33,785 nt of DNA from Clostridiales bacterium. GTDB taxonomy: Bacteria; Bacillota; Clostridia; Caldicoprobacterales; UBA3941. The notes beneath the pieces were generated by a model. It ran no database searches and had not been told where the DNA came from. It saw nothing but the letters and a program-made list of their open reading frames with translations. The DNA lies in the NCBI GenBank assembly GCA_012518535.1, contig JAAYRX010000030.1, forward strand, positions 1-33,785, given 5' to 3'. Of this stretch, positions 1 to 7,224 are shown piece after piece (within the stretch, counting starts at the first letter, position 1; each line of letters opens with the position of its first letter). The position numbers were made by a program, and so were the translations under genes.

Positions 1-108
1 AGTGGCGACGTGGTTCTTACCACGGGATGCGGCAACGTTTACCTGGCGGCCGAGATGCTGATTCAAAGGATGGAAGAGATGCTGGTAGCTGCCACACTTG
101 AAAGATAA
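1..108 (+). CDS. C-terminal fragment, possibly a Mur ligase (MurC-like)
   Basis: The frame is open from base 1 to a TAA at 106-108 and encodes 35 residues, so only the end of the protein is in the window. The fragment begins SGDVVLTTGCGNVYLAAEML, which resembles the last beta-strand and helix of Mur ligase C-terminal domains (the GDLVLTxGAG type seen in MurC). The assignment rests on that short resemblance only, and another Mur-ligase-fold enzyme is equally possible. A clear intrinsic terminator follows ten bases after the stop, so this gene ends its transcription unit and is not co-transcribed with the aldolase downstream. Confidence 0.4.
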   Translation, partial: SGDVVLTTGCGNVYLAAEMLIQRMEEMLVAATLER

Positions 109-117
109 AACCAACCG

Positions 118-153
118 ATCCCGCGGGACTGATACAAAGTCTGCGGGATTTTT
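118..153 (+). terminator. Intrinsic terminator after the upstream fragment
   Basis: ATCCCGC (118-124) pairs with GCGGGAT (143-149), and an inner GACT/AGTC pairing extends the stem past a small bulge. A run of T follows (149-153). It lies 10 bases after the stop of the upstream gene. Confidence 0.8.
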
Positions 154-173
154 CATAATTTTGAGACTAATTC

Positions 174-201
174 TTGATTTTTCTACTGGATTTGATAGAA
201 T
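174..201 (+). promoter_or_regulatory. Candidate sigma-A promoter of fba
   Basis: TTGATT (174-179) and TAGAAT (196-201) are separated by 16 bp. They lie between the upstream terminator and the aldolase gene. The Shine-Dalgarno AAGGAGTG is at 237-244, seven bases before the ATG. No operator is obvious. Confidence 0.6.
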
Positions 202-251
202 GGCTTTAGTAGCTGAGTCTATACATATTAATTTTTAAGGAGTGAATATAT

Positions 252-1181
252 ATGCCATTAGTTACAACTACAGAAATGTTTAAAAAAGCTTATGAGGGCG
301 GATACGCCATCGGAGCCTTCAATGTCAATAACATGGAGATTATTCAGGGCATCACAGAAGCTGCCAAAGCGGAAAATGCACCTCTAATCCTTCAGGTTTC
401 CGCCGGTGCGAGAAAATATGCCAACCATACCTATCTGGTCAAGTTGGTTGAAGCAGCCCTTGAAGAAACAGATCTGCCCATTGCCCTGCATTTGGATCAT
501 GGTGATACCTTTGAACTGTGTAAATCCTGTATAGACGGTGGATTCACATCAGTTATGATTGATGGTTCCCACCTCCCCTTTGAAGAGAATATCAAGCTCA
601 CCAAGCAGGTAGTGGATTATGCTCATGATCACGGTGTAGTGGTAGAGGGCGAGCTGGGCAGGCTTGCCGGTATCGAGGATGCTGTAAACGTATCTGAAGA
701 GGATGCAAGCTTTACAAATCCGGATGAGGTAGAGGAATTTGTTGAAAGGACAGGGGTGGACTCCCTGGCAATTGCCATAGGAACCAGCCATGGTGCCTTT
801 AAATTCAAAGGTGAAGCAAAGCTTCGCTTCGATATCCTTGAAGAGATCGGCAAGAGGCTTCCCGGATTCCCTATAGTTTTACACGGTGCCTCTTCAGTCC
901 CCCAGGAGTATGTAGAGATTGTCAACAAGTACGGCGGTAATATGCCCGGTGCCAAGGGTGTTCCTGAAGATATGCTCCGACAGGCAGCTTCCATGGCAGT
1001 ATGTAAGATTAATATAGATTCCGACCTGAGACTGGCCATGACCGGCACTATCAGACAGTTCATGGCCGAAAATCCTGGGGCCTTTGACCCAAGACAGTAT
1101 TTAGGTCCAGCCAGGGATGCCATTAGAACTATCGTACGCCACAAGATTGTAAATGTACTGGGATGTAACAATAAGGCCTAA
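252..1181 (+). CDS. fba: Class II fructose-1,6-bisphosphate aldolase
   Basis: Zn-dependent class II aldolase of 309 aa, a usual length for the family. It would cleave fructose-1,6-bisphosphate to dihydroxyacetone phosphate and glyceraldehyde-3-phosphate in the cytoplasm (glycolysis and gluconeogenesis). Visible signatures are HLDHG at residues 80-84 (catalytic Asp82, Zn ligand His83), VEGELG near 131-136, GTSHGAFK (Zn ligand His180), VLHGAS (Zn ligand His211) and KINIDSDLR, which contacts the substrate phosphate. The gene stands alone between two terminators with its own promoter and a strong Shine-Dalgarno site. A tagatose-bisphosphate aldolase cannot be excluded by sequence alone, but the monocistronic setting and overall match favour Fba. 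The product shares the intermediate dihydroxyacetone phosphate with the rhamnose genes next door. Confidence 0.93.
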   Translation: MPLVTTTEMFKKAYEGGYAIGAFNVNNMEIIQGITEAAKAENAPLILQVSAGARKYANHTYLVKLVEAALEETDLPIALHLDHGDTFELCKSCIDGGFTSVMIDGSHLPFEENIKLTKQVVDYAHDHGVVVEGELGRLAGIEDAVNVSEEDASFTNPDEVEEFVERTGVDSLAIAIGTSHGAFKFKGEAKLRFDILEEIGKRLPGFPIVLHGASSVPQEYVEIVNKYGGNMPGAKGVPEDMLRQAASMAVCKINIDSDLRLAMTGTIRQFMAENPGAFDPRQYLGPARDAIRTIVRHKIVNVLGCNNKA

Positions 1182-1243
1182 GTATTTCAGAATGTATCAA
1201 GGTACAACCTTGAAAAATATGATTAATAACAAGGCAACAAAAA

Positions 1244-1272
1244 GGAGCGGTTACCTACCGCTCCCTTTTTTT
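1244..1272 (+). terminator. Bidirectional intrinsic terminator between fba and the rhamnose aldolase
   Basis: GGAGCGGT (1244-1251) and ACCGCTCC (1257-1264) form a perfect 8-bp stem with a 5-base loop. Seven T residues follow on the plus strand. The A run just upstream gives a T run on the minus strand, so the same hairpin can end the converging minus-strand rhamnose transcript. Confidence 0.88.
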
Positions 1273-1370
1273 ACCCATCATCCTATTGAACCGATATATT
1301 ATCCATACCTGGCATTGATTCTCAATTGCTGCATAGAGGATGGGTTTATCCATCCATTCCCTTAACAGAG

Positions 1371-2420
1371 CTAAGAATCTTTCTTTAGCAGGCTCTTGCG
1401 GTATTTTTCCCCCTCCATATTCCGTATAAAGGCAATCCCCTCTTCAGTCATGGTCTGAAGGGTAAGCCCCAATTCCCTAACCTTATCCACTACATATATA
1501 TAGGCGGTAAAAGTCTCGTCTATGGTGATAGCCTCTGCCTCATTTGTCACGTAAACTACCTCACCTGTATCCGAATCAACATTCACCTTCCCCATGCCTT
1601 CAAAGGAAACGTTCTCCCCGAGATAGACCAGTTGATCAGGATAGAGGATGACCTCTCTAAACAATTCAGGTCCTACATCCATCTTTATGATAGTATCTCG
1701 CAGATATACCGTTTTACTCCTATACTTTTTCTCGCCTATACCCTCTATTCTGATCTCCGGGTAGGTATTCCCCAGATTAAAATGATCCACGATGGCTCCA
1801 TTAACCCTTTCGTGCAGCTCCAGGCATCCTTGGGCATCCTCTCCGGATACGATAAGTCCATGGTTTTCCATAAAGACTATGTTTGGTGCATAGCCCTTCT
1901 CTACCTTATACTGATGGATTGCATTGTTGAGTTCAATGGTCAGATCAAAGCCCGGATTTGTATAGGGAACCCATAGCACCCTAAAATTATCGCCAAATAT
2001 TCTTTTCGCTATATTTTCCCCTTCTTTGGAACAGCACAATATATTAGCGTACACCGAGTGGCTGTGGATAACATATTTATCCATAAAGGAATGAAATCCT
2101 GTTTCTATAGATGGTCGCAAGTTTTTGGGGTTGTGCTCCTCTAAAACGCACTCCTTCATAAAACCGGCGCTTTCCCTTTCAAAATCCACATCTCTATTCC
2201 GATCCACACTGTTATAGTAGTTCCGTACCCTCTGATAATCCACAATAACGTAACCGTCCTGCTCTGTTACCTGATCCAGCCGATAGCCGGAAGCCTTCAC
2301 AGCCATATATCTGTCATCCAACTTGGCGGATGTGTTCCCACCTCCACCTTGCACGAAATCGGGATGCTTTCCTACTTCTTGTGAAATCCTCGCCAGTTCC
2401 TTTAATCCCTGCAGATCCAT
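1371..2420 (-). CDS. Class II aldolase/adducin-fold aldolase, probably rhamnulose-1-phosphate aldolase
   Basis: A 349-aa protein of the class II aldolase/adducin fold. It has the N-terminal GGGGNTSAK phosphate-binding loop (residues 25-33), VKASG (41-45), an HSH zinc pair at His119 and His121, and a third likely zinc ligand His187 in MENHGL. Directly downstream of rhamnose isomerase (14-bp gap), its likely job is cleaving L-rhamnulose-1-phosphate to dihydroxyacetone phosphate and L-lactaldehyde. It is longer than E. coli-type RhaD (about 274 aa). The GGGNTSAK style resembles the aldolase half of the two-domain RhaEW/YuxG enzymes of Bacillus, but no dehydrogenase half follows. The start is supported by the Shine-Dalgarno GGAAGGGAG just upstream. 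Another sugar-phosphate substrate is possible. Confidence 0.75.
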   Translation of the reverse strand: MDLQGLKELARISQEVGKHPDFVQGGGGNTSAKLDDRYMAVKASGYRLDQVTEQDGYVIVDYQRVRNYYNSVDRNRDVDFERESAGFMKECVLEEHNPKNLRPSIETGFHSFMDKYVIHSHSVYANILCCSKEGENIAKRIFGDNFRVLWVPYTNPGFDLTIELNNAIHQYKVEKGYAPNIVFMENHGLIVSGEDAQGCLELHERVNGAIVDHFNLGNTYPEIRIEGIGEKKYRSKTVYLRDTIIKMDVGPELFREVILYPDQLVYLGENVSFEGMGKVNVDSDTGEVVYVTNEAEAITIDETFTAYIYVVDKVRELGLTLQTMTEEGIAFIRNMEGEKYRKSLLKKDS

Positions 2421-2434
2421 ATATTTCTCCCTTC

Positions 2435-3715
2435 CTATCCTCTTTGGGACAATACCTGTTTCTCGTACTCATCAACCCGGTTTAGCCATTCTGCCCCTAC
2501 CGCTACACCTTGGTCCAGGCAGTACTTATCCCATATAGCACTATAGGGCAGGCTCTTAAACTCCTCCATCAGGGCCAGGCGTCTTCCCAGATCACCATTG
2601 TCCTCGGCTTCCCTCAATAGGTGTGTGGGTTCCAGTAATGCCATCATAATAGCTTTTAAAGATGCCCTGGTTCCTATTACCCAGGCCGAAATCCTGTTTA
2701 TGCTGGCATCAAAAAAGTCAAGGCCAAAATGAACCCTATTAAAGGCGTTGCATCTCTTTAATTCCTGGGCAATTGCAAACACTTCATCGTTGAGTATAAC
2801 TACATGGTCGCTATCCCACCTAACTCCGCGACTTACGTGTAAGAGTAGCTCATCAATATAGGTCAATAGGGATGATATCTTATCCGAGACCGTCTCTGTT
2901 GGGTGGAAATGGCCTGCGTCCAGGCACAACAAGGTACCCCGGGTTAGAGCATAGCCCATATAGAATTCGTGGGAACCCACTACATAGGCCTCTGACCCTA
3001 TTCCAAAGAGTTTGCACTCTACAGCATCCAGTAGATATCTTCTATCGTATTTTTCTTCCAGGATTTCATCCAAAGAATCCTTGAGAATTTCCCGGTATCC
3101 CATCCTATCGGCGGGTAAATCCTTGGAGCCATCGGGAATCCATATATTGTTAACACAGGGTGTACCCAGAGCCTTTCCCATATAAGCCCCGATCTCCCTG
3201 CAACGTTTAGCGTGGCGAATCCAAAAATCCCTAACCTCTTTATCCTTGCTTGACAAGGTGTAACCTGAGTCCGCCATCCTATGGGAGAAGAAGGTAGGGT
3301 TAAAGTCAAGCCCTATTCCTTTTTCCTTGGCCCAAGCTATCCATTTTTCAAAGTGTCGGGGTTCGAGCTCATCCCTCTCTACAAATTTGCCCTCCGTCTC
3401 TGCGTAGCTGGCATGGAGGTTCACTCGATGCTTACCCGGTATAAGGCTCATTGCCTTATCCAAATCCTGGCGAAGTTCCTCGGCATTTCGAGCTTTTCCC
3501 GGGTAATTACCCGTTGCCAAGATTCCCCCACCCAAAACACCGTCAGCATCTACTTCAAACCCGCCTACGTCATCGCCTTGCCAGCAATGGATAGAGATTG
3601 GAATCTTTTTTATATCCTCCATGACCCTATCCGTATCAACCCCAAAGGAACCATATAGTTCCTTTGCCCGCTCATAGCTATCATTTATGTCTCTTTCCTT
3701 GTAGATGTTAAGCAT
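2435..3715 (-). CDS. rhaA: L-rhamnose isomerase
   Basis: A 426-aa protein of typical family length that would convert L-rhamnose to L-rhamnulose, the first step of rhamnose breakdown in the cytoplasm. Family motifs are present in order: [14 protein letters not shown] (residues 41-54), [63 protein letters not shown] and RWDSDHVV. These contain the acidic and histidine metal ligands. An AAGGGGTG Shine-Dalgarno precedes the ATG. A candidate promoter with an overlapping inverted repeat lies just upstream. The aldolase follows 14 bp downstream, so the two are almost certainly co-transcribed. Confidence 0.95.
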   Translation of the reverse strand: MLNIYKERDINDSYERAKELYGSFGVDTDRVMEDIKKIPISIHCWQGDDVGGFEVDADGVLGGGILATGNYPGKARNAEELRQDLDKAMSLIPGKHRVNLHASYAETEGKFVERDELEPRHFEKWIAWAKEKGIGLDFNPTFFSHRMADSGYTLSSKDKEVRDFWIRHAKRCREIGAYMGKALGTPCVNNIWIPDGSKDLPADRMGYREILKDSLDEILEEKYDRRYLLDAVECKLFGIGSEAYVVGSHEFYMGYALTRGTLLCLDAGHFHPTETVSDKISSLLTYIDELLLHVSRGVRWDSDHVVILNDEVFAIAQELKRCNAFNRVHFGLDFFDASINRISAWVIGTRASLKAIMMALLEPTHLLREAEDNGDLGRRLALMEEFKSLPYSAIWDKYCLDQGVAVGAEWLNRVDEYEKQVLSQRG

Positions 3716-3744
3716 TCTTTACACCCCTTTTATTTGAAATACGG

Positions 3745-3779
3745 AATGGTATTTTAGAACCATTACCAATATATGACCA
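3745..3779 (-). promoter_or_regulatory. Candidate rhaA promoter with inverted-repeat operator
   Basis: On the minus strand a -35-like TGGTCA (3774-3779) and -10-like TAAAAT (3751-3756) are 17 bp apart. An inverted repeat with perfect 6-bp arms, AATGGT (3745-3750) and ACCATT (3759-3764), is centred on the -10. This placement suits a repressor. A perfect palindrome CTGGTACCAG (3781-3790) lies just upstream. No regulator for it is identified in the window. Confidence 0.4.
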
Positions 3780-3798
3780 GCTGGTACCAGGCACTGCT

Positions 3799-4362
3799 TT
3801 AGTAGTTTGGACAGGCCTGTGTGGTGTCTCTATATCCTCTGTATTCTCCCTTTGTCAATGAATAACACATGCTGTCGTGAATACTGCCATCATATAATTC
3901 GTTGGCCCTCCTAAGGGTACCCTCATAGTGAAAACCACATTTTTCTATCACTCTTTTTGAACGATTATTAGATGGATAATGATACACCGAAACCAGGTTT
4001 AGATCTAAATTCTCAAAAGCATATTTAAGCACCCTTTTCGCAGCTTCCGTCATTATACCCTGTCCCCAATAGGCTTCATCCAAAACATATCCCAGCATTT
4101 TAACCCTGCTATTATTACGCCTTGCATCATTATGTAGTCCAATTGAACCTATAAGCTTATCAGTATCCTTGTGAATAATAGCCCATGATTCCTCCTCTGC
4201 TATAAACCTTTCAAGTATCTCACGTGATTCTTCCTTGCTTTCATGGGGCTTCCAACCCGCATTTGGGCCCACATTTGGATTCCTGGCATATTCATAGAAA
4301 TCTTCCAGATCCTCGTTCCTAAAAGGCCTTAATACAAGCCGTTCTGTAATCAGGGTTTCCAT
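3799..4362 (-). CDS. GNAT-family N-acetyltransferase (RimJ/RimL-like)
   Basis: A 187-aa GNAT acetyltransferase. The N-terminus METLITERLVLRPFRNEDL is the usual first strand of the RimJ/RimL-type subfamily, and LGYVLDEAYWGQGIMTEA contains the acetyl-CoA-binding Q-x-x-G-x-G/A type loop. The C-terminal part carries the common YHYPSNNRSKRVIEKCGF segment of motif B. It would transfer an acetyl group from acetyl-CoA to an amine, either a protein N-terminus or a small molecule. The substrate cannot be read from sequence. It lies 83 bp upstream of rhaA on the same strand but need not belong to the pathway. GGGAG seven bases before the ATG supports the start. Confidence 0.85.
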   Translation of the reverse strand: METLITERLVLRPFRNEDLEDFYEYARNPNVGPNAGWKPHESKEESREILERFIAEEESWAIIHKDTDKLIGSIGLHNDARRNNSRVKMLGYVLDEAYWGQGIMTEAAKRVLKYAFENLDLNLVSVYHYPSNNRSKRVIEKCGFHYEGTLRRANELYDGSIHDSMCYSLTKGEYRGYRDTTQACPNY

Positions 4363-4570
4363 ATCAATACTCCCTTCCCAGCTACTATACTAAACCCTAA
4401 TCCTCCCTGATCTATCCCAACCACTTCCGGATCTTTGGAAAGATAGTCATTTTGTCAGTATTCTCCCATTCTATTCCTCTATTCTACACTGTGGGAAAAT
4501 ATCCTCTTTATGGGCTAAATTTATTACAAAATATCCATAACCCGACAGATCGGACCATTTAAAATTACTC

Positions 4571-4609
4571 TTGACAAACCACTAGCGACTGTATATATTG
4601 TATATGTAC
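4571..4609 (+). promoter_or_regulatory. Promoter and candidate autoregulatory operator of the GntR-ABC cassette
   Basis: TTGACA (4571-4576) and TATATT (4594-4599) are separated by 17 bp, a near-consensus promoter. An imperfect palindrome GTATATATTGTATATGTAC (4591-4609) covers the -10 and likely start site, as expected for autorepression by the YtrA-type GntR protein encoded immediately downstream. An ATG at 4598 lies inside the -10, so it cannot be the translation start. Confidence 0.65.
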
Positions 4610-4633
4610 GGTATTGACACTGTGGAGGCACTA

Positions 4634-5008
4634 ATGAAAATATTGATATTAAACTCATCAAACGAACCTATTTACCAGCAGATAGTCCACCAATTGAAGG
4701 AAGGGATCCTGAAGGGGCGCCTGGCAGCAGGTAGTGCCCTACCCTCTATACGGGGCCTTGCCAGAGAACTTCATATAAGCGTCATTACAACTAAAAGGGC
4801 CTATGAAGAGTTGGAAAAAGAGGGGTTCATTGAAACGGTGCCCGGTAAGGGCTCCTTTGTTGCTGTTCAAAATAGGGAATTATTGAGAAAAAAAGGCTTG
4901 GCCATCGTAGAAGAAAAACTTGCGGAAGCAGTTTCGGCGGGCAAGTCCTTGGATATTTCCTGTGAAGAACTAAGTAAGATGCTGCATCAATTGTACAAGG
5001 AGGTTTAA
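4634..5008 (+). CDS. GntR-family transcriptional regulator, YtrA subfamily
   Basis: A 124-aa regulator with an N-terminal winged helix (YQQIVHQLKEGI, then ALPSIRGLARELHISVITTKRAYEELEKEGFI, then the wing VPGKGSFV). Its short C-terminal tail of about 45 residues is typical of the YtrA subfamily, which lacks a large ligand-binding domain. The start at 4634 is chosen because GGAGG is at 4624-4628 and an upstream in-frame ATG at 4598 falls inside the promoter -10. It is translated just ahead of an ABC ATPase with 2 bp between stop and next start. YtrA-type regulators usually repress their own ABC operon and are often released by cell-envelope-active compounds. The inducer here is unknown. Confidence 0.9.
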   Translation: MKILILNSSNEPIYQQIVHQLKEGILKGRLAAGSALPSIRGLARELHISVITTKRAYEELEKEGFIETVPGKGSFVAVQNRELLRKKGLAIVEEKLAEAVSAGKSLDISCEELSKMLHQLYKEV

Positions 5009-5010
5009 GT

Positions 5011-5889
5011 ATGGAAAACATTTTGGAAGTGAAAAAACTGCGAAAGAGCTTTAAGAACTTTGCCCTGGACGATATAAGCTTCACACTTCCTAAGGGCTAT
5101 ATCATGGGCTTTATTGGACCCAATGGAGCTGGAAAGAGCACCACCATAAAGCTTATCATGAATTTACTAAAAAAAGAGAGTGGACATATTAATATCTTTG
5201 GTATGGACCATATCAGGCATGAAAGGGAAATTAAGAATCGTATTGGCTTTGTCTATGATGAAAACCATTTCTACGAAGAATTAACCCTCCGTGAAATGAA
5301 GTGCATTATAGCTCCTTTCTACAAATCGTGGTGCGATAAACTATTTGATAAATACATGAAGATCTTTAAACTTCCTGCAAATAAAAAGATAAAAGAACTG
5401 TCAAAAGGAATGAAAATGAAATATTCCCTTGCCGTAGCCCTATCCCATGATCCGGAACTCCTTATTATGGATGAGCCGACTTCCGGCCTGGATCCCATCG
5501 TACGAAGCGAACTATTGGACATATTGAGTGATTTGATACAGGACGAAAATAAAAGCGTGTTCTTTTCCACCCATATAACTTCTGATTTGGATAAGGTAGC
5601 AGACTATGTAACCTTTATCCACGATGGGTCAATAATTCTGTCTGCCACTAAGGATGACATCCTGGATAATTATGGCATTGTAAAAGGGGGCACGGATTTA
5701 TTGAATGACCATACCCAAAAAGCCTTTATAGGCATCCGCAAAAACATTTTCGGGTTTGAAGGCCTGGTTGACGACAGGGTAAAAGCCCGCAACCTGTTCA
5801 AGGATAATATAATCATAGATAAACCCAATCTTGAAGATATCATGCTATATACAGTTAGGGGGAATCAATATGCTCAATCTAATCATTAA
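5011..5889 (+). CDS. ABC transporter ATP-binding protein (YtrB/BcrA type)
   Basis: A 292-aa ATPase subunit, with Walker A GPNGAGKS at residues 36-43, signature LSKGMKMK in place of LSGGQ, Walker B LLIMDEPTSGLD and a switch histidine in FFSTHI. The LSKGM variant is normal in drug- and peptide-exporting ABC-2 systems. It would dimerise and power the membrane protein encoded next, whose start overlaps this gene by 20 nt, indicating translational coupling. The last 70 or so residues form a subfamily-specific tail after the nucleotide-binding domain. Its place after a YtrA-type regulator suggests a role in export or envelope stress rather than sugar uptake. Confidence 0.92.
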   Translation: MENILEVKKLRKSFKNFALDDISFTLPKGYIMGFIGPNGAGKSTTIKLIMNLLKKESGHINIFGMDHIRHEREIKNRIGFVYDENHFYEELTLREMKCIIAPFYKSWCDKLFDKYMKIFKLPANKKIKELSKGMKMKYSLAVALSHDPELLIMDEPTSGLDPIVRSELLDILSDLIQDENKSVFFSTHITSDLDKVADYVTFIHDGSIILSATKDDILDNYGIVKGGTDLLNDHTQKAFIGIRKNIFGFEGLVDDRVKARNLFKDNIIIDKPNLEDIMLYTVRGNQYAQSNH

Positions 5890-6529
5890 GGACATATTAG
5901 TCCAGAAAAAATCCCTGCTCTTTGCCCTGGGCTACTGTTTTTTCTTAGTTTTTGTCTTTCAAAGCCTGGAGGGAGTAACTCCTGTTGCCGCTACTACTGC
6001 TATGGTCTACCTCTTGATCCAATACTCCTTCGCGTATGAGGATAAGAATAAATCCGATATCATGCTCAACAGCCTTCCTATTTCAAGAAAGGAAATAGTC
6101 CTGGCCAAATACTTATCCATATTTGTGTACATAGGTCTCGCTGTACTGGCCTATATGGTTGCCACCCTCCTGGTATCAGCCATAAAGATTCCTATAAGGG
6201 TGGAATTTCTTAGCCTACAAGGTATAACCATAAGCCTTGTTCTGGTATCCCTCATGAGTTCCATCTATCTTCCAATAATCTTCAGGATTGGATATCTTAG
6301 GGCAAAGATGTTCAACATGATCCTATTTTTGTTGTTCTTTTGTATACCCATGGGGTTGGCAAGCTTATATAAGAATCCCAAGTACAGCACAGCCATCGAT
6401 GACATCATAAGAGAATTATCGTCATGGTCCGATTGGCAGATTGCTTCAATGCTGGCTGTCATAGCCTTGCTGATCCTATCCTTTTCATATTCTATCTCCT
6501 TAAATATATACAGGAATCGGGAGTTCTGA
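5870..6529 (+). CDS. ABC-2 type membrane permease
   Basis: A 219-aa hydrophobic protein with about six predicted membrane segments, starting LLFALGYCFFLVFVF and ending MLAVIALLILSFSYSISLNIY. It resembles the small ABC-2 membrane subunits found with YtrA-type regulators, including the conserved NSLPISRKEIVLAKYL segment after the second helix. The start at 5870 is chosen because GGGGG lies at 5858-5862. An in-frame ATG 39 bases upstream has no such site. It overlaps the ATPase gene and ends the three-gene cassette. A long hairpin follows directly. The substrate is unknown. Confidence 0.88.
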   Translation: MLNLIIKDILVQKKSLLFALGYCFFLVFVFQSLEGVTPVAATTAMVYLLIQYSFAYEDKNKSDIMLNSLPISRKEIVLAKYLSIFVYIGLAVLAYMVATLLVSAIKIPIRVEFLSLQGITISLVLVSLMSSIYLPIIFRIGYLRAKMFNMILFLLFFCIPMGLASLYKNPKYSTAIDDIIRELSSWSDWQIASMLAVIALLILSFSYSISLNIYRNREF

Positions 6530-6533
6530 CTTA

Positions 6534-6574
6534 ATAAGGGCCAGTATCATTACACCTTCGATACTCGCCCTTAT
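6534..6574 (+). terminator. Hairpin, likely terminator of the GntR-ABC cassette
   Basis: ATAAGGGC (6534-6541) pairs with GCCCTTAT (6567-6574), and AGTATC (6543-6548) with GATACT (6560-6565), separated by one C/C mismatch. The trailing T tract is weak, so termination may be partial. The hairpin starts five bases after the permease stop. Confidence 0.65.
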
Positions 6575-6676
6575 GTATTTCTTTATATTATGGTATTTTA
6601 TCTCCTTCTGGAATATACGAAAACCGTGTTCTCCCCGATTTATGCTGGCGAAAAATGTATGTTAAGTCAACCTTCC

Positions 6677-7060
6677 CTATCTAAGAGGATAGGCTATAGT
6701 CGTCATTAATCCCAGTTCAGCCTGGGTGGTATCCAGGCGGCTGTATTGCACTATTACGGGCACATTGCTCTTAACCATAACTGAATATGCCACCCCTTTG
6801 GGGATCCCGTTACCTTTTTCATCCCTTATTTCATCCAGGCGGATATGGTTAGTACGCTCTGCCCTGCATTCTGCCTTAAAGTCCTTCATTGGCTCCCTGT
6901 CTTCAAAGTATAGGATTATATCCAGCTTGGCGTCTTCTTTGCCGGTGTTCAAAACACATATGGCCTCATGACTTACATAGTGTCCCTGGGTAGTCTTTTC
7001 CGGATAGTAGCAATCCGGTATGTACCAGATTCGCTCTCCGCCTGGCTGTATATTTTCCAT
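6677..7060 (-). CDS. Sensory rhodopsin transducer (ASRT) family protein
   Basis: A 127-aa protein that matches the whole small beta-rich ASRT family (the Anabaena sensory rhodopsin transducer fold). Characteristic stretches are RIWYIPDCYYP (10-20), VSHEAICVLNTG (29-40), IILYFEDREP (48-57), AERTNHIRLDEI (68-78), GVAYSVMVKSNVPVIVQYSRLDTTQ (about 89-113) and the end LMTTIAYPLR. No rhodopsin gene is visible here. Comparative work on the family has proposed that the fold binds small molecules, likely sugars. Its position directly downstream of rhamnulokinase on the same strand (164 bp) fits a sugar-linked role, which is inference. Shine-Dalgarno AAGGGTGG precedes the ATG. An inverted repeat TGGGTT/AACCCA lies at 7091-7112 upstream. 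Confidence 0.85.
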   Translation of the reverse strand: MENIQPGGERIWYIPDCYYPEKTTQGHYVSHEAICVLNTGKEDAKLDIILYFEDREPMKDFKAECRAERTNHIRLDEIRDEKGNGIPKGVAYSVMVKSNVPVIVQYSRLDTTQAELGLMTTIAYPLR

Positions 7061-7090
7061 TTTACCACCCTTTCTTATTGCTTCAATTAA

Positions 7091-7112
7091 TGGGTTTCAC
7101 TGTATGAACCCA
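7091..7112. repeat. Short inverted repeat upstream of the ASRT-like gene
   Basis: TGGGTT (7091-7096) and AACCCA (7107-7112) form perfect 6-bp arms around a 10-base spacer, 31 bp upstream of the ASRT-like start codon. It may be an operator or a small RNA hairpin. There is no T tract, so it is not a terminator. Confidence 0.35.
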
Positions 7113-7224
7113 AATTGCATAAAGACTGTGGAGTTATGGTGACAAACCCCTGTGATCTCAATGTACAAATCGTTTCCCTTATATAAAAATGAAATATGAG
7201 TCTTATAGTAGCATCAAAATAAGG

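Noticed and set aside
629-1171. A 180-codon minus-strand ORF opposite the aldolase
   Set aside because: It lies wholly antisense to fba, has no ribosome binding site and resembles no family. It is a shadow of the real gene's codon usage.
1338-1355. GGATGG/CCATCC hairpin downstream of the rhamnose aldolase
   Set aside because: No T tract follows on the minus strand, and the stronger bidirectional terminator at 1244-1272 explains termination.
1153-1365. A 70-codon plus-strand ORF after fba
   Set aside because: It starts inside fba and runs through the terminator hairpin, with no ribosome binding site.
4499-4511. 13-base string ATATCCTCTTTAT also found near 24284
   Set aside because: Several 13-base matches are expected by chance in a window of this length, and the flanks do not extend the similarity.
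6677-7060. Light sensing by a sensory rhodopsin system
   Set aside because: No rhodopsin gene is present and the neighbours are sugar genes. The family name alone does not justify a photosensory role.
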